Part shown: one piece after another, positions 17,021 to 26,681 of the stretch
How positions within the stretch are numbered: the stretch's first letter is position 1
Layout of the letters: every line of letters begins with the position of its first letter
NCBI RefSeq assembly: GCF_004136015.1
Contig: NZ_CP024866.1
Span: 5,828,923-5,892,922, forward strand
Reading direction: 5' to 3'
From: Pseudomonas sp. ACM7
GTDB lineage: Bacteria; Pseudomonadota; Gammaproteobacteria; Pseudomonadales; Pseudomonadaceae
Length of the DNA stretch: 64,000 nucleotides
Position numbers and translations under genes: made by a program
The notes under the pieces: model-generated
Databases searched by the model: none
The model's input: the letters and a program-made list of their open reading frames with translations, nothing else
What the model was told of the DNA's origin: nothing

Positions 17021-18441
17021 TCTGCGGCTCCTGCAATTTGATCGAGTTGCGCCAGCCACGCCGGCTCATCGTCCAGTTGCCGCAGGTCCAGCCACAACGC
17101 ATCGTCATCAATGCGCCCGAGCACCGGAATCGGCAACGCACGCAGGGCCGCCTCCAGACCGTGCAACTGCCGCCCGCGAAGACGTTTAGACGCGTTCGGT
17201 CGCAGGCATAAAGCCGCACTCGGTAATCGCGCCACCGGTTGGCTGCCGCTGCCGATCATGCTCAGCGCAGGTACCGCGCTGACGCTCCAACCATCGCCCA
17301 AGACTTTGGCCAGCGTGGGTTGCAGGCGCTCAGCCTGAGCGAAGATGTCCGCCTGGGGCCGGGTCAGCAGGCGCAAACTCGGCAACCGCTCGGCCAGTCG
17401 ATCAGGATCGCGGTACAGGCCCAACACCGCTTCGAGGGCGGCCAGGGTCAGTTTGTCGACCCGCAAGGCGCGCTTGAGTGGATTCTTCTTGATCTTCGCG
17501 ATCAGGTCTTTGCGGCCGACAATCAACCCGGCCTGGGGGCCACCCAGTAACTTGTCGCCGCTGAAGGTGACGATGTCGGCGCCATCGCTCAGCGCCTGGC
17601 GCACCGTCGGTTCGGCGGGCAAGCCCCAGCGCGTCAGGTCCAGCAGGCTGCCGCTGCCGAGGTCTTCAAGCAATGGCAAACCGTGTTTATGCGCGAGTTG
17701 CGCCAACTCGGCGGTCGGCACCCGAGCGGTGAAGCCTTCGATGTTGTAGTTGCTGGCATGGACGCGCATCACCAAACCACTACGGGGGCCGATGGCCGCC
17801 TCATAATCGCGGGCATGGGTGCGATTGGTGGTGCCGACTTCGTGGAGCCTGACCCCGGCTCTCGCCATGATGTCGGGAATGCGGAAGGCGCCGCCGATTT
17901 CGATCAGTTCGCCCCGGGAAATGATGCCTTCCTTGCGCGCGCCCAGGCTGTTGAGCGTCAGCAACACCGCTGCGGCGTTGTTGTTGACCACCGTCACCGC
18001 CTCGGCGCCAGTCAACTCGCGGATCAGGCCTTCGATCAGGTCATCACGGTCGCCGCGCTTGCCGCTGTGCAGGTCGAATTCCAGATTGAGTGGATAACGG
18101 GCCGCCCTCTGCACGGCGTCGATGGCTTCCTCCGGCAACAACGCTCGCCCCAGATTGGTGTGCAGCACTGTGCCGGTGAGATTGAACACCCGGCGCACGT
18201 TGCTGCGATGCTGGGTGGCCAGGCGTTCACCCGCCCTGCCCGCCAACACTTCAGGCGTGATCTCAATGGCGTCGAGTTGCCCTGAAAGCACCTGTTCACG
18301 CAAGTCATCCAGCAATTGCCGCAAATTCGCCAACAACGCGTCACGCCCATAACGCTCGGCCAGCGGTTGGCAGGCGGGATGGCGCAGCAGACTGTCGATG
18401 GAAGGCAGCCGCAGAGTTTGGCTGGCGGATCTGGAGGACAT
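17017..18441 (-). CDS. selA: L-seryl-tRNA(Sec) selenium transferase SelA
   Basis: The 474-residue PLP enzyme converts Ser-tRNA-Sec to Sec-tRNA-Sec using selenophosphate. The pyridoxal lysine lies in [14 protein letters not shown]. Other typical stretches are the N-terminal [20 protein letters not shown], the segment [17 protein letters not shown], and [12 protein letters not shown]. Length and motifs match bacterial SelA, which forms a decamer. It is upstream of selB with a GTGA overlap and 77 bases downstream of fdhE on the same strand. The selenophosphate synthetase gene selD is not in this window. Confidence 0.96.
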   Translation of the reverse strand: MSSRSASQTLRLPSIDSLLRHPACQPLAERYGRDALLANLRQLLDDLREQVLSGQLDAIEITPEVLAGRAGERLATQHRSNVRRVFNLTGTVLHTNLGRALLPEEAIDAVQRAARYPLNLEFDLHSGKRGDRDDLIEGLIRELTGAEAVTVVNNNAAAVLLTLNSLGARKEGIISRGELIEIGGAFRIPDIMARAGVRLHEVGTTNRTHARDYEAAIGPRSGLVMRVHASNYNIEGFTARVPTAELAQLAHKHGLPLLEDLGSGSLLDLTRWGLPAEPTVRQALSDGADIVTFSGDKLLGGPQAGLIVGRKDLIAKIKKNPLKRALRVDKLTLAALEAVLGLYRDPDRLAERLPSLRLLTRPQADIFAQAERLQPTLAKVLGDGWSVSAVPALSMIGSGSQPVARLPSAALCLRPNASKRLRGRQLHGLEAALRALPIPVLGRIDDDALWLDLRQLDDEPAWLAQLDQIAGAAE

Positions 18442-18518
18442 CAGGCGCTCCTGATTACGAATGATCGTAGCGCCTGAGTGTAGCCGCTGAGTTTAAAGGC
18501 AGAGCTCAAAGGGGTAGC

Positions 18519-19445
18519 TCAGCCACCTCCGGGTGCAAGCAGAAGATTAGGCGCTGGACGCTGGTAGCCTTCCTGCTCCAGGCGCATGTCGAGCAGCAGG
18601 CTGGTCAGGTCGGTCGAGAGCGCTTCAGCTTCGGCGTCGTTTTCCAGGTAAAGCAGTTTCAGGTAGCTGCCGCAGCCAGGACAGACCTCCGCGCGTAACG
18701 GTGCCTGATTGGCGGCGTAGCGGTCGTCATCGAGGCTGACGTATTCAAGGCCTTTGCTCTGTTCGCAATACACGCATTTGACCCGCACAACATGCCATTC
18801 GCAGGCACACAGCGAGCACACCAGATACCGCAAGCCGTTGTACTTGCTGCGATGGCGAATCACCCCGGCCATGGCCGGCGAACCGCAGGCCGGGCATTGG
18901 CTGAGACTGTCGCCGGGTTTCAGCGCAAGGTCCGGTGTACTCAGCAACCAATGACTCCAGGCCACCTGCAACGCCGCGCCGAGAAACGGCACCACGGCGG
19001 CGGGCAGCATGGTGAACTGGCCGCTGACCAGCGCAATCGCCCAGGCCTTGAGTTGCCCGACGTGGGCGCTGCGCAAGGTCGCCACGGCTTTTTCCACAGC
19101 AGGTTGCGGTGGTGGCTGGTAACGCTGCAATAGAGTTTCGAGGTACGGCAGCCAATGGTCCTCGCGCACCAGACTGTCGGCGGCGAACGGCGGCAAGCCG
19201 TGTTGCTGGCACACGCGCAGGCGTTCGGCATCGGGCATGGCGGCCACGGGTGGATCGTCCATCAGACCCTGCTGCACGTGGCATAGGCCGGTCACCAGCC
19301 GCAGGTAATCGGCCAGTGGATGGCCGACGACCAGACGCTCCAGGCGCAAGGCGCGCAAGGTGAACAGGTTTTTCGGAGGCAGGTAGAGAAACGGCGGTGA
19401 ACTCGCCGCCGCTTCGATCTCGCCAGGCTCAAGAATCGTCGCCAA
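18519..19445 (-). CDS. fdhE: Formate dehydrogenase accessory protein FdhE
   Basis: The 308-residue cytoplasmic protein is needed for assembly of respiratory formate dehydrogenase. It shows the FdhE rubredoxin-like cysteine pairs: CPACGSPAMAG, CSLCACEWHVVRVKCVYC and CPGCGSYLKLLY, which bind iron in the family. The N-terminal ILEPGEIEAAASSPPFLYLP is also typical. It lies 6 bases after the gamma subunit stop, so it is the last structural gene of the formate dehydrogenase operon before selA. Confidence 0.94.
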   Translation of the reverse strand: MATILEPGEIEAAASSPPFLYLPPKNLFTLRALRLERLVVGHPLADYLRLVTGLCHVQQGLMDDPPVAAMPDAERLRVCQQHGLPPFAADSLVREDHWLPYLETLLQRYQPPPQPAVEKAVATLRSAHVGQLKAWAIALVSGQFTMLPAAVVPFLGAALQVAWSHWLLSTPDLALKPGDSLSQCPACGSPAMAGVIRHRSKYNGLRYLVCSLCACEWHVVRVKCVYCEQSKGLEYVSLDDDRYAANQAPLRAEVCPGCGSYLKLLYLENDAEAEALSTDLTSLLLDMRLEQEGYQRPAPNLLLAPGGG

Positions 19446-19451
19446 GGGGGG

Positions 19452-20105
19452 TTATCCTTTTTTGCTGATCGGCCGGTCGGGGTGCTCGTCGCGGGTCACT
19501 TCGCGGTACCACAGTTCATGGTGTTTTTTCGCCCAGGCGCGGCTGACCCAGCCATGCAACATGGCGTTGACCGAGCCTTTGATCCAGATGCCGGCGTAGA
19601 TGTGAACGATGATGCTCAGCACCAGGATTAAACCCGCCAACGCATGCAGCAGCATGGCCCAACGAATGCTGGTGATGCCGAAGTACTCGCTGAAATACTC
19701 GCGCCAGATCACCAGCCCGCTGAACAGCAGCACCAGCATGCAAATCAGCAAGGTCCAGAACAGCAGCTTCTGCCCAGGGTTGTACTTGCCGATGGGCGGC
19801 ACGCCCTCCTCCTCATTCTTGATCACCCGCCCGACTCGCCTCAGCCACAGCCGATCGTTGGTGATAAAGAAGTTCGCCCGCCAGAAACGGATCACCAGCC
19901 CAAGGAACAGCACAAACATCACCACGCCCATGAACGGATGCAGGATGCGCGTCCAAGGCCCGCCGCCAAACAGGTTGCTGAGCCAGAACAACGCCGGATG
20001 AAACATCGCCAGCCCCGACAGTGCCGCCATGAAAAACAGAATCGCCACCAGCCAATGGTTAGTGCGCTGGTTTGATGTGTAACGAAGGATGGGTTTGTCG
20101 TTCAT
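19452..20105 (-). CDS. fdnI: Formate dehydrogenase gamma subunit (cytochrome b556)
   Basis: The 217-residue inner-membrane protein has four hydrophobic helices (about 15-40, 55-75, 110-135, 150-175) and the histidines expected to ligate two b-type hemes, including [10 protein letters not shown] and [20 protein letters not shown]. It passes electrons from the beta subunit to quinone. Its start overlaps the beta-subunit stop by four bases (ATGA). The symbol could equally be fdoI; sequence alone does not separate the nitrate-inducible and aerobic isoforms. Confidence 0.93.
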   Translation of the reverse strand: MNDKPILRYTSNQRTNHWLVAILFFMAALSGLAMFHPALFWLSNLFGGGPWTRILHPFMGVVMFVLFLGLVIRFWRANFFITNDRLWLRRVGRVIKNEEEGVPPIGKYNPGQKLLFWTLLICMLVLLFSGLVIWREYFSEYFGITSIRWAMLLHALAGLILVLSIIVHIYAGIWIKGSVNAMLHGWVSRAWAKKHHELWYREVTRDEHPDRPISKKG

Positions 20106-21037
20106 GGCCTGTCCTCCCCCTTCGGATCATAGGTATGCACCGACGGATCGATTTCATGCACGGCGGGATCGGGGATGCTCGGGTGTTCGTCCTCCTCGAC
20201 CAGCTGCGGCCCGATGCGCACGTAGTGGAAGAACCCGGCCAGCACCGCCAAGCCCATGGCCAGCAACCCCAAGGGTTTGCTCACGCCTTTCCACAGTTCC
20301 ACCAGCGGACTGATGGTCGGGTGGTCCGGCAGACCGGCATACAACCGGGGCTCATCGGCATGGTGCAGCACATACATCACGTGAGTACCACCGACGCCTT
20401 CCGGGTCGTACAAGCCTGCGTGTTCGAAGCCACGGCTCTTGAGGTCGACGATCCTTTCGGCCGCGTGTTCTTTCATGTCGTCCTTGGTGCCGAACACTAT
20501 GGCGCCCGTCGGGCAGGTTTTTACGCAGGCCGGCTCCAGCCCCACCGCCACCCGGTCTGAGCACAACGTGCATTTATAAGCCTTGTGATCCTTTTGCGAG
20601 ATTCGCGGGATATTGAACGGGCAACCGGTGATGCAATACCCGCAGCCGATGCAATGGTCCTGGTCGAAATCGACGATGCCATTGGCATGCTTGATGATCG
20701 CTCCCGGGCTCGGGCACGCCGCCAGGCAACCGGGCTCGGCGCAGTGCATGCAGCCGTCCTTGCGAATCAGCCACTCCAGATTGCCGGCGTCGGTTTCGTG
20801 CTCGGTGAAGCGCATCAAGGTCCAGGTTTCTGCGGTCAGGTCCTGAGGGTTGTCGTAGGTGCCGAGGTTGTGGCCGACCTCGTCGCGCAGCTCGTTCCAT
20901 TCCGAGCAGGCAACCTGACATGCCTTGCAGCCAATGCACTTGGTGGTGTCGATCAGCTTGGCCACTTCCTCTTGATTGCGCACCGAGGACGGGACGGTCG
21001 TGGTGGCCGAACGGGCGATGATGTCTTGGCTGGCCAT
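20102..21037 (-). CDS. fdnH: Formate dehydrogenase beta subunit, 4x[4Fe-4S]
   Basis: The 311-residue electron-transfer subunit has four ferredoxin-type clusters: [35 protein letters not shown] and CTLCSDR...CVKTC. A single C-terminal membrane helix ([18 protein letters not shown], about 255-275) anchors it on the periplasmic side. It links the catalytic alpha subunit to the cytochrome b subunit. Its ATG directly follows the TAA of the alpha-subunit gene with no gap, and its stop overlaps the gamma gene. Confidence 0.95.
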   Translation of the reverse strand: MASQDIIARSATTTVPSSVRNQEEVAKLIDTTKCIGCKACQVACSEWNELRDEVGHNLGTYDNPQDLTAETWTLMRFTEHETDAGNLEWLIRKDGCMHCAEPGCLAACPSPGAIIKHANGIVDFDQDHCIGCGYCITGCPFNIPRISQKDHKAYKCTLCSDRVAVGLEPACVKTCPTGAIVFGTKDDMKEHAAERIVDLKSRGFEHAGLYDPEGVGGTHVMYVLHHADEPRLYAGLPDHPTISPLVELWKGVSKPLGLLAMGLAVLAGFFHYVRIGPQLVEEDEHPSIPDPAVHEIDPSVHTYDPKGEDRP

Positions 21038-24000
21038 TTAGACTTTCTCCACGTTGACCAGGAATGACTTGGATTCCGGGGTCTGAGTGTTGCCATCGCC
21101 GAGGAACGGCACCAGGGTGTTGGTCAGGTAACCGTGGCGCGTGAGCCCGGTAAAGCCCCAGTGCAGCGGGATACCGATCTGGTGCACCACCTGATTGTTG
21201 ACCTGCAGCGGACGAATCCGCTTGGTCACCACCGCCACCGCTTCTATATGTCCGCGCTTGGAACTGACACGGACCCGGTCGCCGGCCACGATGCCTTTCT
21301 CCTTGGCCAGCACCTCACCAATCTCGACGAACTGCTCGGGTTGGGCAATCGCGTTGAGCTTGCAATGCTTGCTCCAGAAGTGGAAATGCTCGGTCAGCCG
21401 GTAGCTGGTCGCGGCATATGGATAGTCCTTGGCCACGCCTAAGGAATCCCACACCGAATCGAAGATCCGCGCCGCCGGGTTGCTGGTGGCTTTCTTGTTT
21501 TCCGGGTGCAACGGGTTGATGCCGATCGGCGTTTCGAACGGTTCATAGTGCTCGGGGAAAGGTCCTTCATTCATCTTGTCGACGGCAAAGAACCGCGCCA
21601 CGCCTTCGGGGTTCATGATGAACGGATTCATCCCGGCTTCCGGTGGCGAGTCGGCCTTGAAGTCCGGCACATCGGTGCCGCCCCAGACTTTGCCGTTCCA
21701 CCACACCAGACGTTTTTTCTCGTCCCACGGCTTGCCTTGCGGGTCGCACGAAGCGCGGTTGTAGAGAATCCGTCGGTTCGCCGGCCAGGCCCAGGCCCAG
21801 CCCTGATGTTGCTTCATGCCATACGGATCGCTGTTGTCGCGCCGGGCCATCTGGTTGCCCGCCTCAGTCCAGCTGCCGCAGAAAATCCAGCAACCGGAAG
21901 CGGTGCTGCCGTCGTCCTTGAGCTGGCCAAAACCGGCCAGTTGCGCGTTGCCCTTGATCGCCGCGCCGGTAGCGTCAGTGAAGTCCGTGGTGGCATAGCC
22001 GTTGATTTCCTTGGCCAATTCTTCCGGCGAAGGCTCCTCGGCAATTTTGTACGGCCAGGACAGTTTGAGGATCGGCTCGGCATAAGCGCCGCCGTTGGCT
22101 TGGTAACGCTGGCGCAGACGGATAAACAGCTCGCTCATGATCCGCACATCGGTGCGCGCTTCGCCGGGGCCGTCGGCACCTTTCCAGTGCCATTGCAGCC
22201 AGCGGCTGCTGTTGACCAGCGAGCCGTCTTCTTCGGCGAAACAGGTGGTGGGCAGGCGAATCACTTCGGTCTGGATGCCAGCGGTTTCAACGTCGTTGTA
22301 CGGCCCGACATTGCGCCAGAACTCCGAGGTTTCGGTGGACAGCGGGTCCATTACCACCAGCCATTTCAACTTGGCCAGCGCCGCCATCACCCGGTTCTTG
22401 TCAGGCAACGCGGCGATGGGGTTGAAGCCTTGGCACAGGTAGCCGTTGACCTTGCCCTGGCCCATCAGGTCGAACACTTTGAGGATGTCGTAGTTCGGGA
22501 TGTCCAGTTTCGGCAGATAGTCATAAGCCCAGCGGTTTTCGAGCGTGGCATTCGCGCCGTACCAGGCTTTCATCAGGCTGACGTGGAACTTGCCGTAGTT
22601 TTGCCAATAGGACAGCTGCCCCGGACGCAACGGTTTTTGCGTGCGTTTGACGATGTAGGCGTCGTAATCCTGCTCCGCATCCTGCGGCAAGGTCATATAG
22701 CCCGGCAGCGAATTGGACAGCAAACCGAGGTCGGTCAGCCCCTGGATGTTGGAGTGCCCGCGCAAGGCATTGACGCCCCCGCCCGGCATGCCGACGTTGC
22801 CCAGCAGCAATTGCACCATGGCCGCGCTGCGAATGATCTGCGAACCGATCGAATGCTGCGTCCAGCCCAGCGCATAGAGAATCGTCATGGTCTTGCCCGG
22901 TTGCGAGCAGGTGGCGATTTCTTCCCAGATCTTCTGCATGGCATCCACCGGCATGCCGCAAATCTGGCTCGCCAGTTCGATGTTGTAGCGGCTGTAATGC
23001 TGCTTCATCAATTGATAGACGCAGTGCGGGTCTTGCAGGGTCGGGTCGACCTTGACGAAGCCGTCTTCACCGAGTTCATAACCCCAGCCGGACTTGTCCG
23101 TGTAGCTGCGTTTGGCCGCGTCGTAGCCGCTGAAGATTCCGTCCTCGAAGCCATAACCGGCTTTGACGATGAACGACACGTCGGTATAGGCGCGCACGTA
23201 CTCGTGCTGGATCTTGTCTTCAGTCAGCAGGTAATTGATCAGGCCGCCCATGAAGGCGATGTCAGTGCCGGTGCGAATCGGCGCGTAATAGTCGGCCACC
23301 GAGGCGGTCCGGGTAAAACGCGGATCGACCACGATCAAGCGTGCCTTGTTGTGCGCCTTGGCTTCGGTCACCCATTTGAAGCCGCACGGGTGCGCTTCTG
23401 CTGCGTTGCCGCCCATCACCAGGATCAGATTCGCGTTGCCGATATCGGTCCAGGTATTGGTCATGGCACCACGGCCGTACGTCGGGGCAAGACTTGCCAC
23501 CGTCGGGCCGTGTCAGACACGCGCCTGGTTATCGAACCCCAGCATGCCGAGACTGCGAACAACCTTGTGGGTGATGTAACCCGCTTCGTTGGACGCCGCC
23601 GAGGCCGCGAGGAAACCGGTGGTCAGCCAACGGTTTACCATTTGGCCCTGGGCATTCTTCTCGATGAAGTTGGCGTCGCGGTCGGCCTTCATCAAGTCGG
23701 CGACGCGATCGAGCGCTTCATCCCAGGAGATCCGCGTCCACTCGGTGGTGCCAGGTTTGCGCACCTCTGGGTATTGCAGACGACCGGGGCTGTGAATGAA
23801 GTCCAGCAAGCCGGCGCCTTTGGGGCACAGGGTGCCGCGGTTGACCGGGTGGTCGGAATCGCCTTCGATGTGGATGATGTTTTGCGCGACGTTCTTGGCG
23901 GCATCGCCCTGGCTGTACATGATCACGCCGCAGCCGACCGAGCAGTACGGGCAGGTGTTGCGGGTTTCATGGGTGTGGGCAAGCTTGAAGTGGCGCACCT

Positions 24001-24103
24001 GCTCGGCGAAGGCAGTCGCGGGGGCCATGCCCAGCGCGCCGAGGCTCGAGCCAGCAAGGCCGATACCAGCGACCTTGAAGAACTGACGACGGTTGAGGTC
24101 CAT
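21038..24103 (-). CDS. fdnG: Formate dehydrogenase catalytic (alpha) subunit, selenoprotein with in-frame UGA
   Basis: The full product is about 1021 residues and is only obtained by reading UGA (23515-23513) as selenocysteine, residue 197. The context is RV-U-HGPTVASLAPTYGRG, where other homologues have Cys or Sec. The N-terminus has a Tat signal, NRRQFFKVAGIGLAG, so the enzyme faces the periplasm. A [4Fe-4S] site is formed by CPYCSVGCG, followed by the bis-MGD molybdenum/tungsten fold, and it oxidises formate to CO2. AGGAG lies 7 bases before the ATG. Neighbouring tRNA-Sec, selA and selB support Sec insertion rather than a broken gene. Annotation pipelines may split it into two at the UGA. 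Confidence 0.95.
23470..23515 (-). promoter_or_regulatory. Sec UGA codon and SECIS-like hairpin in fdnG
   Basis: Immediately after the UGA, the minus strand has CACGGCC (23512-23506) pairing with GGCCGTG (23476-23470). An inner hairpin around GGCAAGTCTTGCC lies between them, with an apical GU as SelB recognises in known bacterial SECIS elements. The total length of about 43 bases matches the bacterial size. Confidence 0.78.
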
Positions 24104-24125
24104 CGTGCACTCCTGTCAGGGGGAG

Positions 24126-24149
24126 ACCCGGTACTTTTGCCGGGTTTTT
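24126..24149 (+). other. Hairpin in the fdnG leader
   Basis: ACCCGG (24126-24131) pairs with CCGGGT (24140-24145) across an 8-base loop. On the plus strand it is followed by TTTTT and resembles a terminator; on the minus strand it lies in the 5' leader of fdnG, 23 bases before the start. No plus-strand gene ends here, so its role is unclear. Confidence 0.45.
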
Positions 24150-24246
24150 CTGGACAATCACGGTTGTGGCAGTCTGGCTGCCGACATTTAAAACTGTAGA
24201 CAATGTTAGAACTGACTGTGTGAAAACCGACCATCGGGCAATACCT

Positions 24247-24336
24247 TGTGGGAGCGAGCTTGCTCGCGATGGCGGCGGGTCATTCAACATCTATGCAAGC
24301 TGAGCCACCGCTTTCGCGAGCAAGCTCGCTCCCACA
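24247..24336. repeat. REP doublet, GTGGGAGCGAGC family
   Basis: TGTGGGAGCGAGCTTGCTCG... at 24247-24269 is matched perfectly over 23 bases by its inverse at 24314-24336. This is the classic Pseudomonas REP sequence. It lies between divergent fdnG and the aminotransferase gene. Confidence 0.9.
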
Positions 24337-24392
24337 GGGGCTTGGCGTTTATCATGACTGTCGGATTTACCCTGCCCTTTATGAGACTGAGC

Positions 24393-25547
24393 ATGACTTT
24401 CGATTTTGATCAGGTGTTCGACCGCCACAACACCGGCAGTACCAAATGGAGCCGTTACCAGGCCGACGTATTGCCGATGTGGGTGGCCGACATGGACTTC
24501 TCCGCACCGCCGGTGATCATCCAGGCCCTGCAAAAACGTCTGGAACACCCGATGCTCGGCTACAGCGTGGCCCAGGATGACTTGCGCGATGCCATCGTCG
24601 CTGACCTGTGGAACAAGTACGCCTGGCGCGTATTGCCTGAGGAGCTGATTTTCTTGCCGGGCGTGGAGTCGGGTTTCAACATGGCGCTGAATGCGCTGGT
24701 CCAGCCGCAGCAGAACGTCGTGGTTCAGGTCCCGAACTACCCGCCGCTGCGCCATGCGCCGGGGCACTGGGGTTTGAACAAGGTTGAACTCGAATTCGAC
24801 GCGTTGGCGGACGGCACTTACGCCACGCCACTCGATGCCCTGAACCAGGCGCTGACCGGTGGCGGTGCGCTGCTGCTGAGCAACCCGCACAACCCGGTGG
24901 GCAAAGTCTTCCCGCGAGAAGAACTGCAAGCGGTCGCCGACATCTGCCTGGAGCAGGATGCCTGGATCATCTCTGACGAGATTCATGCCGAGCTGTGTTT
25001 CGACGGGCGCGTGCACATTCCGACGGCTTCCCTGAGCCCGGAAATCGCCAAGCGCACCATCACGCTGATGTCGGCGAGCAAGGCCTACAACATTGCCGGG
25101 CTGAAGACGTCTTTCATGATCATTCAGGACTCGGCTTTGCGTGCAAAGGTCAACCACGCCCGCTGCGGCATGGTCGACAGCGTCAACCCGTTGGGCATGG
25201 AAGCAACGCGCGTCGCCTACAGCGAAGGCGGCCCTTGGCTGGCCGGGTTGAAGGCGTATCTGCAAAGCAATCGGGATTATCTGGTGGAAGCGGTCAACAC
25301 ACGACTGCCGGGTGTGACCATGAATATCCCGCAAGGCACGTATCTGGCGTGGCTCGATTGCTCGGCGCTGGGACTGGATAACCCTCAGCAGTTTTTCCTT
25401 GAGCAAGCCAAGGTCGGGTTGAGCCCTGGTCTGGATTTCGGCGATGACAGCAAACAGTTCGTGCGCCTGAACTTCGGCTGCCCACGGGCATTGCTGGAAG
25501 AAGGCATTGCGCGGATGGAGCGTAGTTTGCTCAATCGCAAAGCCTGA
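24393..25547 (+). CDS. MalY/PatB-family PLP aminotransferase / cystathionine beta-lyase
   Basis: The 384-residue fold-type I PLP enzyme begins MTFDFDQVFDRHNTGSTKW and continues DVLPMWVADMDF, both hallmarks of the MalY/PatB group. LLSNPHNPVGKVF and DEIHAEL follow, and the pyridoxal lysine lies in LMSASKAYNIAGLKTSF. Members cleave C-S bonds of cystathionine or cysteine conjugates and some transaminate. The start at 24393 is chosen because it matches family N-termini and has GAG-type sequence upstream; in-frame ATGs at 24354 and 24381 would add poorly conserved residues. A REP doublet follows the stop. Confidence 0.9.
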   Translation: MTFDFDQVFDRHNTGSTKWSRYQADVLPMWVADMDFSAPPVIIQALQKRLEHPMLGYSVAQDDLRDAIVADLWNKYAWRVLPEELIFLPGVESGFNMALNALVQPQQNVVVQVPNYPPLRHAPGHWGLNKVELEFDALADGTYATPLDALNQALTGGGALLLSNPHNPVGKVFPREELQAVADICLEQDAWIISDEIHAELCFDGRVHIPTASLSPEIAKRTITLMSASKAYNIAGLKTSFMIIQDSALRAKVNHARCGMVDSVNPLGMEATRVAYSEGGPWLAGLKAYLQSNRDYLVEAVNTRLPGVTMNIPQGTYLAWLDCSALGLDNPQQFFLEQAKVGLSPGLDFGDDSKQFVRLNFGCPRALLEEGIARMERSLLNRKA

Positions 25548-25553
25548 ATCCAG

Positions 25554-25636
25554 ATCAAAAGATCGCAGCCTTCGGCAGCTCCTACGCGAAATTGCGTACA
25601 CCCTGTAGGAGCTGCCGAAGGCTGCGATCTTTTGAT
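25554..25636. repeat. REP doublet (REPIN), GTAGGAGCTG family
   Basis: A perfect 32-bp inverted repeat (25554-25585 and 25605-25636; ATCAAAAGATCGCAGCC... arms) with a 19-base loop begins 6 bases after the aminotransferase stop. The TTTTGAT arm may let it act as a bidirectional terminator or mRNA end stabiliser. Confidence 0.93.
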
Positions 25637-25724
25637 TTTTCGCGACATGAAATCCAACCGAACTCAAGGCAAAACACCAGGGTCAACCCTTTGACTCTTC
25701 TGCCTTGCGAACGGAGATTTCCCA

Positions 25725-26582
25725 ATGACTGCCTATCCCAAACCACCCTTCCCGAAGCAGGCCCAGCCAGTCCCCGGGTCCCAAAAGAAAATGGACCCGT
25801 ACCCCGACTGTGGCGAACAAAGCTACAAGGGCTCAGGCCGACTGGACGGCAAGATCGCCCTGATCACCGGTGCCGACAGTGGCATCGGTCGCGCGGTAGC
25901 GATCGCCTTCGCCCGTGAAGGCGCGGATGTCGCCGTCGCCTACCTCAATGAACATGAAGACGCGCAGGAAACCGCACGCTGGGTCGAACAGGCCGGCAGG
26001 CAGTGTCTGTTGCTTCCCGGTGACCTGGCGCAGAAAGCGCACTGCCAGGCCTTGGTGGACAAGACGGTCGAACGCTTCGGCCGGATCGATGTGCTAGTTA
26101 ACAACGCGGCGTTCCAGATGACCCACGAACACTTCGAGGACATCCCGGACGAAGAATGGGTGATGACCTTCGACGTCAATATCACCGCCATTTTCAGGCT
26201 CTGTCAGGCCGCGTTGAAGCACATGAACCCCGGCAGTTCGATCATCAACACCAGTTCGGTCAATTCAGACATGCCCAAACCCACCCTCCTGCCTTACGCC
26301 ACGACCAAAGGTGCGATTGCCAACTTCACCGCTGGCCTGGGGCAGATGCTGGGGCCGAAGAACATTCGGGTGAATTGCGTGGCACCGGGGCCGATCTGGA
26401 CGCCGCTGATTGTCTCGACCATGCCGGATGAAGAAGTGCAGAACTTTGGTGGGCAGACGCCCCTCGGCCGGCCGGGTCAACCGGTGGAAGTGGCGCCGAT
26501 TTATGTGTTGCTGGCCTCGGATGAGGCCAGTTACATCACCGGGCAACGGTACGGGATTACCGGCGGCAAACCGATGCTTTAA
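25725..26582 (+). CDS. SDR-family oxidoreductase (YghA-like)
   Basis: The 285-residue short-chain dehydrogenase has a Pro-rich 45-residue N-terminal extension (KPPFPKQAQPVPGSQKKM, then YPDCGEQSYKGSGRL) typical of the YghA/general-stress group. The core shows ITGADSGIGRAVA, NNAAF, and the catalytic INTSSVNSDMPKPTLLPYATTKGA (Ser, Tyr, Lys). It ends YGITGGKPML. Family members are NADP(H)-dependent aldehyde/ketone reductases, often stress-induced. GGAG lies 10 bases before the ATG. The substrate is unknown. Confidence 0.88.
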   Translation: MTAYPKPPFPKQAQPVPGSQKKMDPYPDCGEQSYKGSGRLDGKIALITGADSGIGRAVAIAFAREGADVAVAYLNEHEDAQETARWVEQAGRQCLLLPGDLAQKAHCQALVDKTVERFGRIDVLVNNAAFQMTHEHFEDIPDEEWVMTFDVNITAIFRLCQAALKHMNPGSSIINTSSVNSDMPKPTLLPYATTKGAIANFTAGLGQMLGPKNIRVNCVAPGPIWTPLIVSTMPDEEVQNFGGQTPLGRPGQPVEVAPIYVLLASDEASYITGQRYGITGGKPML

Positions 26583-26621
26583 ATTGAACCTGCCGGCATT
26601 TCCAGAACTCCACATTTTATG

Positions 26622-26644
26622 GGCCCTCCTTTGGCGGGCCTTTC
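26622..26644 (+). terminator. Intrinsic terminator after the SDR gene
   Basis: GGCCCTCC pairs with GGCGGGCC (8 bp including one G-T pair) around a TTT loop, followed by TTT. It lies 39 bases after the SDR stop and 38 bases before the antiporter gene. Confidence 0.7.
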
Positions 26645-26681
26645 GATATCTGGAGCAGCACGCACCCGACGAGTACCGAGC

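Noticed and set aside
23500..23516. fdnG interpreted as a frameshifted or nonsense-mutated pseudogene
   Set aside because: The frame continues without shift after UGA, the residue is the catalytic Sec/Cys position, a SECIS-like hairpin follows, and tRNA-Sec, selA and selB are adjacent.
21506..24199. Plus-strand open frame of about 900 codons opposite the formate dehydrogenase gene
   Set aside because: It mirrors the codon pattern of fdnG, has no recognisable domain or ribosome site, and the minus-strand protein is a clear selenoprotein.
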